A DNA stretch of 64,000 nt from Pseudalkalibacillus hwajinpoensis (GTDB lineage: Bacteria; Bacillota; Bacilli; Bacillales; Guptibacillaceae), in NCBI RefSeq assembly GCF_015234585.1, contig NZ_JADFCM010000008.1, positions 682,001-746,000 of the forward strand, in the 5' to 3' direction. Positions within the stretch are counted from its first letter, which is position 1; every line of letters starts with the position of its first letter. Positions 1-7,129 of this stretch are shown piece by piece. A program made the translations under genes and the position numbers. Under the pieces are notes generated by a model. The model was given only the letters and a program-made list of their open reading frames with translations, had not been told where the DNA came from and did no database searches.

Positions 1-896
1 TTATTGACTTCTTTATTGCGTATTTGATTTTGAAAAACGTGACAGAGCAAACGAATCCGAAGCTAGATATTCTATCGATCGTTCTTTCATCGTTAGGTTT
101 CGGTGGATTATTGTATGGGTTCAGTAGTGCTGGTACAAACGGATGGGGAAGTGAACAGGTGATTATCGCCATGCTCATCGGTAGTGTGACATTGTGCTGG
201 TTCATCTTACGTCAGTTAAAACTCAAGCAGCCTGTGCTTCAATTTAGAGTGTTTCAATATAAGCTATTCACATTAACAACTGTGCTTGGGATGGTTGTCT
301 TTATTGCCATGATCGGTGCTGCAACTGTTCTGCCGCTTCTTATGCAGAATATGCTTGGATTCACCGCATTTGAATCAGGATTAATGCTATTGCCAGGGGC
401 TCTGATTATGGGCTTTATGAACCCGATTACTGGTAGGATATTCGATAAATTTGGAGCAAAGTGGCTTGCGATCATTGGTTTGATTATCGTAACGGTGACG
501 ACATTTATGTTCACAAATTTAACAGCAGAAACGACGTTCGCTTATTTAGCTATTGTGAATGCGATCAGAATGTTTGGGGTAGCGATGGTGATGATGCCAG
601 TTACAACGGCAGGATTAAATCAGCTTCCTGCTCACCTCATTCCACACGGTACAGCTATGAACAATACAATGCGTCAAGTGTCCGGTGCTGTTGGAACCGC
701 ACTTCTCGTAACCGTCATGTCTCAGGCAGCGCAGCCGTCACGCGGTGTTGAAGGTCTTGTTCATGGCGTTAACGTTTCCTTTATCGTAGCGGGTATTTCA
801 GCTATTATTGGACTTGTTTTAGCTTTGTTTATTCGAAAACCGAAAGCGACTAAAGAAGATTCAGTTCAGAAAAGCAAAGTGGCTACTGAAAATTAA
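1..896 (+). CDS. MFS drug-efflux transporter, DHA2 (EmrB/QacA-like) family, 5'-truncated
   Basis: The reading frame is open from the window edge (first full codon at base 3), so the N-terminal half lies outside. About 297 residues remain, with roughly seven or eight hydrophobic segments and a basic, charged tail, as in the C-terminal half of 14-TM DHA2 proton antiporters such as LmrB or EmrB. The stretch PGALIMGFMNPITGRIFDKFG is typical of the second MFS half, and the MNNTMRQVSGAVGTALL segment is a DHA2 family hallmark. A role in exporting toxic or antibiotic compounds is inferred from the family. A MerR/TipAS regulator lies just downstream on the other strand and could belong to the same resistance response. 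Substrate unknown. Confidence 0.85.
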   Translation, partial: IDFFIAYLILKNVTEQTNPKLDILSIVLSSLGFGGLLYGFSSAGTNGWGSEQVIIAMLIGSVTLCWFILRQLKLKQPVLQFRVFQYKLFTLTTVLGMVVFIAMIGAATVLPLLMQNMLGFTAFESGLMLLPGALIMGFMNPITGRIFDKFGAKWLAIIGLIIVTVTTFMFTNLTAETTFAYLAIVNAIRMFGVAMVMMPVTTAGLNQLPAHLIPHGTAMNNTMRQVSGAVGTALLVTVMSQAAQPSRGVEGLVHGVNVSFIVAGISAIIGLVLALFIRKPKATKEDSVQKSKVATEN

Positions 897-944
897 ATTG
901 CCTAGATGATAAATAAGATTTTTGTAGATATTTTCTATGAGTAG

Positions 945-982
945 AAAAAACTCTTCCTATACTAATATAGGAAGAGTTTTTT
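945..982. terminator. Rho-independent terminator after the MFS gene
   Basis: A long perfect stem (AAAAAACTCTTCCTATA against its complement) with a 4-base loop, flanked by A and T runs, so it can work in both directions. Confidence 0.85.
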
Positions 983-1073
983 GAATACATCACTTTTCAT
1001 CTACGACAGATGAAACTTTTTCTATAAACAATCGTAAAAAGGGTAGACAATCTCTTAAGAAGGAGTAGATGTG

Positions 1074-1238
1074 ATGAAAAAGTCGAAAAGAGAGAACAAG
1101 ATGGGACTAGGTATTGGTCTTGGAGTAGCGATCGGAGCGGGTGTAGGAGTCGCATTGGATAATATTCCAGTAGGAATTGGTGTTGGAATCGCACTTGGAG
1201 TCGGATTTGGTTCCAGTAAAGGGAAAAAGAATGAGTAA
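1074..1238 (+). CDS. Glycine-rich small membrane peptide (54 aa)
   Basis: The ATG at 1074 follows an AAGGAG site at about 1059. The predicted product is 54 residues: a basic N-terminus (MKKSKRENK), an alternating Gly/hydrophobic core (GLGIGLGVAIGAGVGVAL and a second similar block) and a basic tail (SSKGKKNE). The pattern resembles a glycine-zipper membrane hairpin. No family was recognised, and the function is unknown. The last 47 bases of the gene belong to a 53-bp unit that is directly duplicated downstream, so the gene end has recently been copied. It sits between an MFS pump and a convergent merR-type regulator. Confidence 0.6.
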   Translation: MKKSKRENKMGLGIGLGVAIGAGVGVALDNIPVGIGVGIALGVGFGSSKGKKNE

Positions 1239-1297
1239 TAAAAACACTTGGAGTCGGGTTTGGTTCCAGTAAAGGGAAAAAGAATGAGTAATAAAAA
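1192..1297. repeat. Tandem duplication, 2 x 53 bp, covering the 3' end of the glycine-rich gene
   Basis: Bases 1192-1244 are repeated at 1245-1297 with one difference (GGATTT versus GGGTTT). Each copy carries the coding end GSSKGKKNE, the TAA stop and the following A-run. The second copy has no start codon of its own and is probably non-coding. Confidence 0.85.
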
Positions 1298-1321
1298 AAC
1301 TCAACTTCTTAAGAAGTTGAG
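1293..1321 (-). terminator. Terminator of the merR-type gene
   Basis: The stem CTCAACTTCTT/AAGAAGTTGAG at 1300-1321 is followed, read on the minus strand, by seven T. The plus-strand side has a poor T run, so it serves mainly the minus-strand gene. Confidence 0.75.
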
Positions 1322-1340
1322 CTTTCCTGTTTAGTGATTC

Positions 1341-2084
1341 CTATTTGTTTCGATCTGCATACACTTTCATGGCATCTCGCATAAAAAGCGCAAGTCCTTC
1401 CCCATATTGATCAATGTTCTTCGTGAAACGCTCATCGTCTACATAGACCTGACCAAGTCCTTCAAATGCCTCAAGTGTATAGTGATAGCCAACCTTTCCA
1501 TTGAGAAATTCATACCAATCGTGAATCGCTTTCTGTGCTTCAGCTGCTTCCGGTGAACCATTTCTAAGATCAGCCAGTCTTTTATAAATGGAATCAAACG
1601 AGTGACCGAGCTTATTTTTTTCGTCCTTTGATAAGCTGTTGATCTTTTGTTTAGAGCGATTGATGGCTTCATCTCCATAACGCTCGCGTGCCTCTTGTTC
1701 ATATGGGTTCTGGCTAAAATCGAAACCAGCAAATCTCTCTTGATCTGTCATTGATCTTTCTCCTTTCACATTTTGGATCGTTTTATCAATCATGGTGATC
1801 ATCTTATCCAGACGTTGTTTCTTTTCATGCAGAATTTCTTTTTGATAGTTGAGCGCTTCCATTCGATCAAAATCAGGTTCCTCTAGAATGGTTTTGATTT
1901 TCTTCAGTGAGAAATCAAGTGCTCTAAAAAAGAGAATTTGCTGAAGCTTCTCAAGATCGTCCTTCGAATAAAGACGGTAACCAGTTTCTGTAGTAGCTGG
2001 TGTTAAAAGTCCGATTTCATCGTAATAATGAAGGGTTCGAACGCTAATTCCAGTTAATTCCGCTACTTCTTTTACTCGTTTCAT
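1341..2084 (-). CDS. MerR-family transcriptional activator with TipAS drug-binding domain
   Basis: A 247-residue regulator. Residues 1-70 form the MerR winged helix (KEVAELTGISVRTLHYYDEIGLL, then GYRLYS). A coiled-coil dimerisation helix follows at about 75-110, and a C-terminal domain at about 125-240 resembles the TipAS antibiotic-recognition fold (the EGLGQVYVDDERFTKNIDQYGEGLA region). The organisation matches Bacillus Mta and Streptomyces TipA, which bind hydrophobic drugs and activate efflux genes. Its own promoter has the 19-bp spacer expected for MerR control. The truncated MFS pump about 450 bp away on the other strand is a plausible but unproven target. The start is ATG with GGAGGGG about 10 bases upstream. 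Confidence 0.88.
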   Translation of the reverse strand: MKRVKEVAELTGISVRTLHYYDEIGLLTPATTETGYRLYSKDDLEKLQQILFFRALDFSLKKIKTILEEPDFDRMEALNYQKEILHEKKQRLDKMITMIDKTIQNVKGERSMTDQERFAGFDFSQNPYEQEARERYGDEAINRSKQKINSLSKDEKNKLGHSFDSIYKRLADLRNGSPEAAEAQKAIHDWYEFLNGKVGYHYTLEAFEGLGQVYVDDERFTKNIDQYGEGLALFMRDAMKVYADRNK

Positions 2085-2112
2085 CAGCTAAATGCCCCTC
2101 CTTTCAAGTTTA

Positions 2113-2143
2113 ACTTTAGAGGATAACGCAACGTAAGGGTCAA
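2113..2143 (-). promoter_or_regulatory. MerR-type promoter with 19-bp spacer upstream of the TipAS regulator
   Basis: Read on the minus strand: -35 TTGACC, a 19-base spacer and -10 TAAAGT. The spacer contains the partly symmetric ACGTTGCGT core often seen in TipA/Mta-type operators. An over-long spacer is the signature of promoters that MerR proteins untwist, so autoregulation is inferred. Confidence 0.6.
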
Positions 2144-2348
2144 GAGGTAAGGAGAATTCATTTATGATCTTTTCCATTTCAGTGTTTTCCTTCTATTCTG
2201 AGCGTTCTTTTTAATTTCATCAAATTCCCAACTAAAAATGTTATTATTTAGGGGAGATAGCAAGCTTTACTGTAGGGAAAGAAAATAATTGTTATTGATG
2301 TTCACCTTCTCATCCATTTTGCGATAGGACAACCATAAGGAGGGGCTT

Positions 2349-3254
2349 ATGCAGGAGAAGTCGATGGTTTTAAGTGATGGAAGGAAACTTGGCTATTGGA
2401 AGTATGGCGATCCTACTGGTATACCGATTATGCTTTTTCATGGAACACCAGGGTCACGCATCTGGTTTTTAGAAGATGATGAACTGGCTAAAGCGATGGG
2501 GATTTACTTAATTTCAACAGATCGACCGGGTTATGGGCTCTCCACTTTTCAAAAAAATAGAACGATCCTTGATTGGGCTGTTGATGTAGAAGAGCTCGCT
2601 ACGCATATTGGTTTAGGTCATTTCTCTGTCCTCGGTGTTTCTGGAGGAGGTCCATTCGCTGCGGCATGCGCATATGCATTGCCCGAACGAATCCAAAATA
2701 CAGCTCTTGTTTCTTCAGCTACACCATTTAAAAAAGGTAGGGCCCCAAAGGAAATGGCGAAAGAAAATCGGATTGCCTTTTTTTTATCAAAATATTTTCC
2801 ATGGCTTATCAAGAAAGCGAATTTAGCTCAAAAGAAAATGCTTGAAAGCCATCCAAATAAGTATCGAAATGCTATGTTAGCTGGGAATCATCGTCATCTT
2901 TCTGATTGGGATCGTGCCTTTTTAAAAGAAGAAGCTCTTGTGGAAACAGGATTATATCACGCGAAGGAAGCTTATCGACAGGGTGTAGAAGGAGTCATCT
3001 ATGAAACGAATCTCTTATCAAAAGATTGGGGGTTCGAGGTTAGCGAGATTAAAGGGCCGTTGAGATTATGGCATGGCGAGAATGATACGTTATCACCTGT
3101 AAATGAAGTTCGTAAACTAGCGAAACGAGCACCTTTAATAGAGATGACGCTCATTCCGAACGGAGGTCATTTTCTCACAGAGAATGAAGATCTATGGGCG
3201 GAAATGTTACTCTATTTAAAAAATTGGAATGTGAACACAACGGTTTTATCGTGA
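2349..3254 (+). CDS. Alpha/beta-hydrolase fold protein
   Basis: A 301-residue soluble protein with a complete catalytic set: oxyanion segment LFHGTPGS (about 29-36), nucleophile elbow GVSGG with Ser98, acid in HGENDTLSP and base in NGGHFL near the C-terminus. The RPGYGLS motif after strand 4 is typical of esterases, epoxide hydrolases and haloalkane dehalogenases of this fold. The start ATG has AAGGAGGGG just upstream. The substrate cannot be told from sequence. The acetyltransferase gene follows after 34 bases on the same strand and may be cotranscribed. Confidence 0.85.
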   Translation: MQEKSMVLSDGRKLGYWKYGDPTGIPIMLFHGTPGSRIWFLEDDELAKAMGIYLISTDRPGYGLSTFQKNRTILDWAVDVEELATHIGLGHFSVLGVSGGGPFAAACAYALPERIQNTALVSSATPFKKGRAPKEMAKENRIAFFLSKYFPWLIKKANLAQKKMLESHPNKYRNAMLAGNHRHLSDWDRAFLKEEALVETGLYHAKEAYRQGVEGVIYETNLLSKDWGFEVSEIKGPLRLWHGENDTLSPVNEVRKLAKRAPLIEMTLIPNGGHFLTENEDLWAEMLLYLKNWNVNTTVLS

Positions 3255-3288
3255 GTAACCATTCTTAGAGGAGATAGGAGCGAGTTAT

Positions 3289-3846
3289 TTGAGGTCAGAA
3301 AAAGAAAAGATGATCAGGGGAGAATATTATCGACCAGAGGATGAGCAATTGCAGAAAGATCGTCTTCATGCACGCAAAATAACAAGGTTATTCAATCAAA
3401 CCATTGAGACAGATATAGAAGATAGAACGCGGTTATTGAAGGGGTTCCTTGGTTCTACGAAAGAAAATCTCTATATTGAACCGACTTTTAAGTGTGATTA
3501 TGGTTATAACATTCACGTAGGAGAGAATTTTTTTGCGAATTTCGACTGCGTGTTTCTCGATATTTGTGAAATACGCTTTGGTGACAATTGCATGCTAGCA
3601 CCAGATGTCCATATTTATGCCGCAACCCATCCTCTAGATCCGACGGAACGCAATTCGGGTCAAGAATATGGAAAGCCGGTTTTCATTGGAGACAACGTAT
3701 GGATCGGTGGAGGCGCGATCATTAATCCGGGTGTCACAATCGGAAATAATGCTGTCATTGCTTCAGGTGCTGTGGTTGTGAAAGATGTGCCGGAGAATGT
3801 CGTGGTTGGTGGGAATCCAGCGAGGGTAATCAAAGAAATCGAATAG
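3289..3846 (+). CDS. maa: Maltose O-acetyltransferase-type hexapeptide transferase
   Basis: A 185-residue cytoplasmic acetyl-CoA-dependent sugar O-acetyltransferase. The N-terminal Mac domain ([16 protein letters not shown], about 6-60) is followed by left-handed beta-helix hexapeptide repeats, with the catalytic-His region [14 protein letters not shown] and the C-terminal [23 protein letters not shown] block. Length and motifs match Bacillus Maa (about 184 aa). The start is TTG at 3289 with TAGGAG eight bases before. The preceding residues LRSEKEKM match the known N-terminus, which argues against the later ATG. Glucose or maltose acetylation is known for the family; the substrate here is inferred. 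Confidence 0.85.
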   Translation: MRSEKEKMIRGEYYRPEDEQLQKDRLHARKITRLFNQTIETDIEDRTRLLKGFLGSTKENLYIEPTFKCDYGYNIHVGENFFANFDCVFLDICEIRFGDNCMLAPDVHIYAATHPLDPTERNSGQEYGKPVFIGDNVWIGGGAIINPGVTIGNNAVIASGAVVVKDVPENVVVGGNPARVIKEIE

Positions 3847-4156
3847 GTAAGAGTATCAGTAAAGCGCTTTATTTTTCACGTGAGAGTGGTAAGACAATCA
3901 CCAATATTAAATGCATTGAATTCCTTCTAACGACTTGTTTTACACCAGTTGTAGAGCTATTCACTTTTGGCTTATATCGTTCGAATTACTTTTATAGGAA
4001 AGAAAAAGAGAGATTTTCTTTCATTGATTGACGATCTTTATCCACCAATAATAGATTATCTCTCTACAATGCATCTATAAAATACCCTCTATTTACTGTT
4101 ATACTTGAAAATATAACCATGAATCACCGACTAAGGCAGGAAGGGGTGAAGGAAGT
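3847..4156. other. Intergenic stretch, no gene seen
   Basis: About 310 bases without a convincing reading frame. It holds a perfect 12-bp palindrome TAAAGCGCTTTA at 3860-3871, similar to a catabolite-response (cre) core but also able to form a small hairpin after maa. No clear promoter for the kinase gene was identified. Confidence 0.5.
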
Positions 4157-5281
4157 ATGGCTGTTCGAGAGCAACTACTAGACTATCTCGATCATAATCT
4201 TGAAAGCTATCTTATCAAATGGAAACAAAAGATACGGATTTCTAAGACAGACATACACCGCGATAAAGTGGAAGCCAATGGTATTCTCATGTATCGTCTT
4301 GTTCAACAAAATATAAAAGAGCCAATTGCTCATGAGAACATTGTGACACTTGCGCACAAAGTAGCAGTTGAGCGAGCAGAAGCAAATGTAAACATAGGAG
4401 ATTTTATTTATAACGTGAATGCTGGAAGAAGCGTTCTCATGAAGCATATAACGTATTCTAAAGTAAATGTGAATGATCTACAGAACACTCTTGACTCCAT
4501 AAATGATTTATTTGATCTGTTTTCTTATCATGCCGTAACCGAGTATACAAAGCTGAAGGAAAACGAATTGCAGGAAAAGATTTCTTTTATAGATGAAACT
4601 CATCAAGAGAAGCTTTCCATTCTGGGCCAGATGTCTTCTAGTTTCGTTCATGAGTTCAGAAATCCCCTTACAGCCATTATAGGATTTGTGAAGCTTCTAC
4701 AAAGAGAGTATCCCGATATGAAATATGTTGAAGTGATCGATCATGAGCTACAACAGCTAAACTTTCGCATTGCTCAATTTTTGCATGTCTCCAAAAAGGA
4801 GATTGATAGCGGACAGGAAGAGTGGCTGGAGGTTAAGGGTCTGTTTGACTCGATTATTGCCTTCATTTATCCAAGTATTATTGATATTGATGTGCGAATT
4901 GTTAATGAATTTCCAGCGAATCTTTCTGTATATGGACAGCAAGATAAACTACGACAAGTATTCTTGAATATTCTTATGAATTCGTTAGATGCTCTTAAAG
5001 CTGAAGGCTCTCCTCGCCAAATACGGATCGCGGGAGAACAAGCAGAAGGAATGTTAACCATTCGCATCACAAATAATGGACCAAAAATTTCAGATAAAAC
5101 CCTGGATCGCATTTTTGAACCCTTTTATACGACAAAAGAACTTGGCACGGGCATCGGATTGTATGTGTGTCAAAAGATCATTCAGAATCACCACGGGGAA
5201 ATTAACTGTCATTCTAGTGAAGAAGAAACGACATTCACAATTCACTTACCATTTGTTGAGAAAAAGGATGCGATAAAGTAA
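4157..5281 (+). CDS. Soluble sensor histidine kinase
   Basis: A 374-residue kinase without membrane segments. The N-terminal helical sensor region (about 1-130) resembles the globin-like/RsbR-N type domains of Bacillus stress and sporulation regulators. The dimerisation and phosphoacceptor helix carries SSFVHEFRNPLTAI with His165. The HATPase domain has an N box (LNILMNSLDAL), an F box (FEPFYTTK) and a G2 box (GTGIGL). The G1 box is atypical: NNGPK replaces DxGxG. No response regulator is adjacent, so it is an orphan kinase, as are the B. subtilis Kin proteins feeding the sporulation phosphorelay; that link is inference. The start ATG has AGGAAGGGG upstream. Confidence 0.85.
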   Translation: MAVREQLLDYLDHNLESYLIKWKQKIRISKTDIHRDKVEANGILMYRLVQQNIKEPIAHENIVTLAHKVAVERAEANVNIGDFIYNVNAGRSVLMKHITYSKVNVNDLQNTLDSINDLFDLFSYHAVTEYTKLKENELQEKISFIDETHQEKLSILGQMSSSFVHEFRNPLTAIIGFVKLLQREYPDMKYVEVIDHELQQLNFRIAQFLHVSKKEIDSGQEEWLEVKGLFDSIIAFIYPSIIDIDVRIVNEFPANLSVYGQQDKLRQVFLNILMNSLDALKAEGSPRQIRIAGEQAEGMLTIRITNNGPKISDKTLDRIFEPFYTTKELGTGIGLYVCQKIIQNHHGEINCHSSEEETTFTIHLPFVEKKDAIK

Positions 5282-5359
5282 CCCCTTTAAAATTGCTTTC
5301 TGATCAAGATGCCTACTATAATGTGGGCAAGCAACATCTTGATGTAAGGAGTGAGAAGA

Positions 5360-5590
5360 ATGATTACTAAAAACGCGGGAACGCTGAGTAAAGCCTATTT
5401 TAAATCTTATATGGAGCTCGTGATGAGTGCGAGAGAATGTTCATTGGAAGAAGCGAAAGGTTATGCATTTGAGCAGCTTTTTCAAAATAATGAACAGGCA
5501 AATGGCCCTGAAACATATGAGAAGTTTAAAATGGCTTATGCAGAGCTGTTGGAAAAAGTGTCTGCTGAAGAAGCTGATACATTAGAATAA
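5360..5590 (+). CDS. Hypothetical small acidic protein (76 aa)
   Basis: The ATG at 5360 has a well-spaced TAAGGAG. The 76-residue product is soluble and helical, rich in Glu and Ala (LEEAKGYAFEQLF, YEKFKMAYAELLEK) and without cysteine pairs or membrane segments. No family was recognised. It lies 78 bases after the histidine kinase and is followed by a terminator, so the two may share a transcript. A GTG at 5351 is in frame but overlaps the ribosome-binding site. Confidence 0.6.
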   Translation: MITKNAGTLSKAYFKSYMELVMSARECSLEEAKGYAFEQLFQNNEQANGPETYEKFKMAYAELLEKVSAEEADTLE

Positions 5591-5609
5591 ATATGGATCG
5601 GTATGGAAT

Positions 5610-5634
5610 AGAGGCTTAGTGAAGTCTCTTTTTT
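5610..5634 (+). terminator. Rho-independent terminator
   Basis: An 8-bp stem AGAGGCTT/AAGTCTCT (one G-T pair) with loop AGTG, followed by a T run. Confidence 0.75.
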
Positions 5635-5666
5635 ATTCACTTTTTTTAATGATAGGGGGCATAAAG

Positions 5667-5765
5667 GTGTTTGGATGGGAATACGTTCCTGACTGGTTCC
5701 CCTGGTTTGCGGGTGTTGTGGTCTTGCTATTTGTTTTATTAAGTGAATGGTGGATTAGAAGATAA
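5667..5765 (+). CDS. Tryptophan-rich single-span membrane microprotein (32 aa)
   Basis: A GTG start at 5667 preceded by AGGGGGC six bases away; 32 codons then TAA. The product has an aromatic N-terminus (FGWEYVPDWFPWF), one hydrophobic span (AGVVVLLFVLL) and a short basic end (SEWWIRR). It is flanked on both sides by its own terminators, which favours a real transcription unit. No family was recognised. Such microproteins often tune membrane complexes, but nothing here indicates a partner. Confidence 0.5.
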   Translation: MFGWEYVPDWFPWFAGVVVLLFVLLSEWWIRR

Positions 5766-5770
5766 AATAA

Positions 5771-5807
5771 GAAAGGACAGGGGAGATTGAACTACCCCTG
5801 TCCTTTC
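5771..5807 (+). terminator. Terminator-like hairpin after the microprotein
   Basis: A 13-bp perfect stem GAAAGGACAGGGG with an 11-base loop. The T run is weak (GGTGTTGTTT). Confidence 0.65.
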
Positions 5808-5825
5808 GGTGTTGTTTCATTAGTT

Positions 5826-5935
5826 TCCAGCACCCAGGTCCTCGAGTCGCTTCGCCTTTTACTCTGAACACAAAGGACGTGTTCAAATTAAAAGGCTCCA
5901 GCGCTTGTCGGACCTAACCGGGCGCTGGAGCTTTT
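5826..5935. repeat. Structured intergenic repeat element with terminator end
   Basis: TCCAGCACCC and AGGTCC at 5826-5841 pair with GGACCT and GGGCGCTGGA at 5910-5929. A small hairpin GAACAC/GTGTTC lies in the middle. An alternative perfect 10-bp stem GCTCCAGCGC/GCGCTGGAGC (5895-5931) ends in a T run on both strands. The opening bases (CTCGAGTCGCTTCG-type) resemble a dispersed repeat family found between genes in many Bacillaceae. Family membership is from memory and needs a genome search. Confidence 0.55.
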
Positions 5936-5941
5936 CTTTTA

Positions 5942-6118
5942 TTAAAGCATTTTATATTCTTCGTGTCTTACGACGATTCGTTTTGATTCGTCTTCTGAGT
6001 ATTCTTCCCATTCGGCTACAATCGTATTGTTTAGTAAGCTAACGACTTTAGCTTTTCGGTTATCGATTTCGACTAGACTTCCGATTTCAGGGAGAATGAT
6101 TTCCTGTTCTTCCTCCAT
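5942..6118 (-). CDS. DUF2187 (YkvS-like) small protein
   Basis: A 58-residue protein starting at an ATG with AGAGGGA six bases upstream; the much longer frame that extends upstream has no ribosome-binding site. The sequence gives a KOW/SH3-like beta-barrel: an acidic start, EIGSLVEIDNRKAKVVSLLNNTIVAEW, and an ending IVVRHEEYKML like the VVNHKNYKV end of B. subtilis YkvS. The biochemical role of the family is unknown. The structured element downstream provides its terminator. Confidence 0.75.
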   Translation of the reverse strand: MEEEQEIILPEIGSLVEIDNRKAKVVSLLNNTIVAEWEEYSEDESKRIVVRHEEYKML

Positions 6119-6481
6119 GTAAATCCCTCTTTTCCATTTAAACTGATTTATATAATAACATAATTCATATAGGATGCCTAACGATCTGAAAAAATCAATT
6201 GTATTTTTGTTGAAAAACCACTTTTGGGTTGATAAGCCTCGATAAATACAAGAAATATCGAGCTTAATCGCCAAGTTTCGCGAACATAGCTAAGAGGAAA
6301 GAAGGTTTTGTGTTTTAGCATATGAAGAGATGTATTAGCATAAAGTGATGTATAGCCTATTCTCTCCCCCCTCTTTGTGAGGGGTATTTTTGTTTTCTGA
6401 ACTTTTCTCACTTTATTTGCTCAAGAATGAGGTGTAAAATGAATGAAGTAAAGAATGAATACATATTCAGGAGGTTATTTG
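6119..6481. other. Intergenic region between ykvS-like and dinB-like genes
   Basis: About 360 bases. Frames on the minus strand here are unsupported by start signals. The only clear element is a plus-strand terminator at 6366-6391 with no gene before it, which suggests a short leader or small RNA upstream of the dinB-like gene. Confidence 0.45.
6366..6391 (+). terminator. Orphan Rho-independent terminator upstream of the dinB-like gene
   Basis: Stem CCCCTC/GAGGGG with loop TTTGT followed by TATTTTTG. No coding gene lies upstream on this strand. Confidence 0.65.
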
Positions 6482-6964
6482 ATGTTTCGATCACTTGAAG
6501 ATTTTGTACGAACATGGGAACGTGAGACGGCTCAAACTGTTAAACTAATGGATCATCTAACAGATGAATCTCTTTCACAGCAAGTTGCGCCAGATCATTT
6601 TACACTAGAAAAGCTAGGCGTTCACTTATCACAAGCGATTACTTATATGATGTCGAGTGCTGGGCTCGACCTTCAACCGAAGAAGGAACGTGATTCCTTT
6701 AAGGCAGAAGAAATCTCAGCTTTGTATAAAGAAACTGCTGAAGAGTTCGTGAGCACTCTTCAGGAGCAGTGGAATGATGAGAAGTTAACAGAAACAACCA
6801 CATTCTTCGGTAGTGAGACAACTTACGGAACGATTCTTCTTCTCTTACTCCAACATCAGACGCATCATCGAGGACAAATGACAGTGCTTATGCGCCAGGC
6901 TGGTCTTACTGTACCAGGAATGGTCGGACCATCTCGTGAAGAATGGGCAGCCATGAAAAGGTAA
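6482..6964 (+). CDS. DinB-family metal-binding protein
   Basis: A 160-residue four-helix-bundle protein. The conserved histidines are visible in EKLGVHLSQAI and QHQTHHRGQMTVLMRQAG, the metal-triad pattern of the DinB/YfiT superfamily. Members act as thiol-dependent transferases (for example bacillithiol transferases) or hydrolases; which one applies is not clear. The ATG at 6482 is chosen because CAGGAGG precedes it directly; an in-frame ATG at 6455 would place that site inside the gene. A strong terminator follows. Confidence 0.8.
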   Translation: MFRSLEDFVRTWERETAQTVKLMDHLTDESLSQQVAPDHFTLEKLGVHLSQAITYMMSSAGLDLQPKKERDSFKAEEISALYKETAEEFVSTLQEQWNDEKLTETTTFFGSETTYGTILLLLLQHQTHHRGQMTVLMRQAGLTVPGMVGPSREEWAAMKR

Positions 6965-6975
6965 ACCTTCAAATG

Positions 6976-7012
6976 AAAGAGACTTTCTTTAGTAAAAAGA
7001 AAGTCTCTTTTT
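6976..7012. terminator. Rho-independent terminator
   Basis: A 15-bp stem AAAGAGACTTTCTTT and its complement with a 5-base loop, flanked by A and T runs. Confidence 0.8.
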
Positions 7013-7129
7013 CTATGATATAAAACGCTTTAAGTGAACGGTTATAACCGTTAGGGATTAGAAGAATAAAAGAAATAGACAAATGGACAGCCTCTTGGAC
7101 ATATACTGCCTGTGAAAAGAGGTGGGGAC

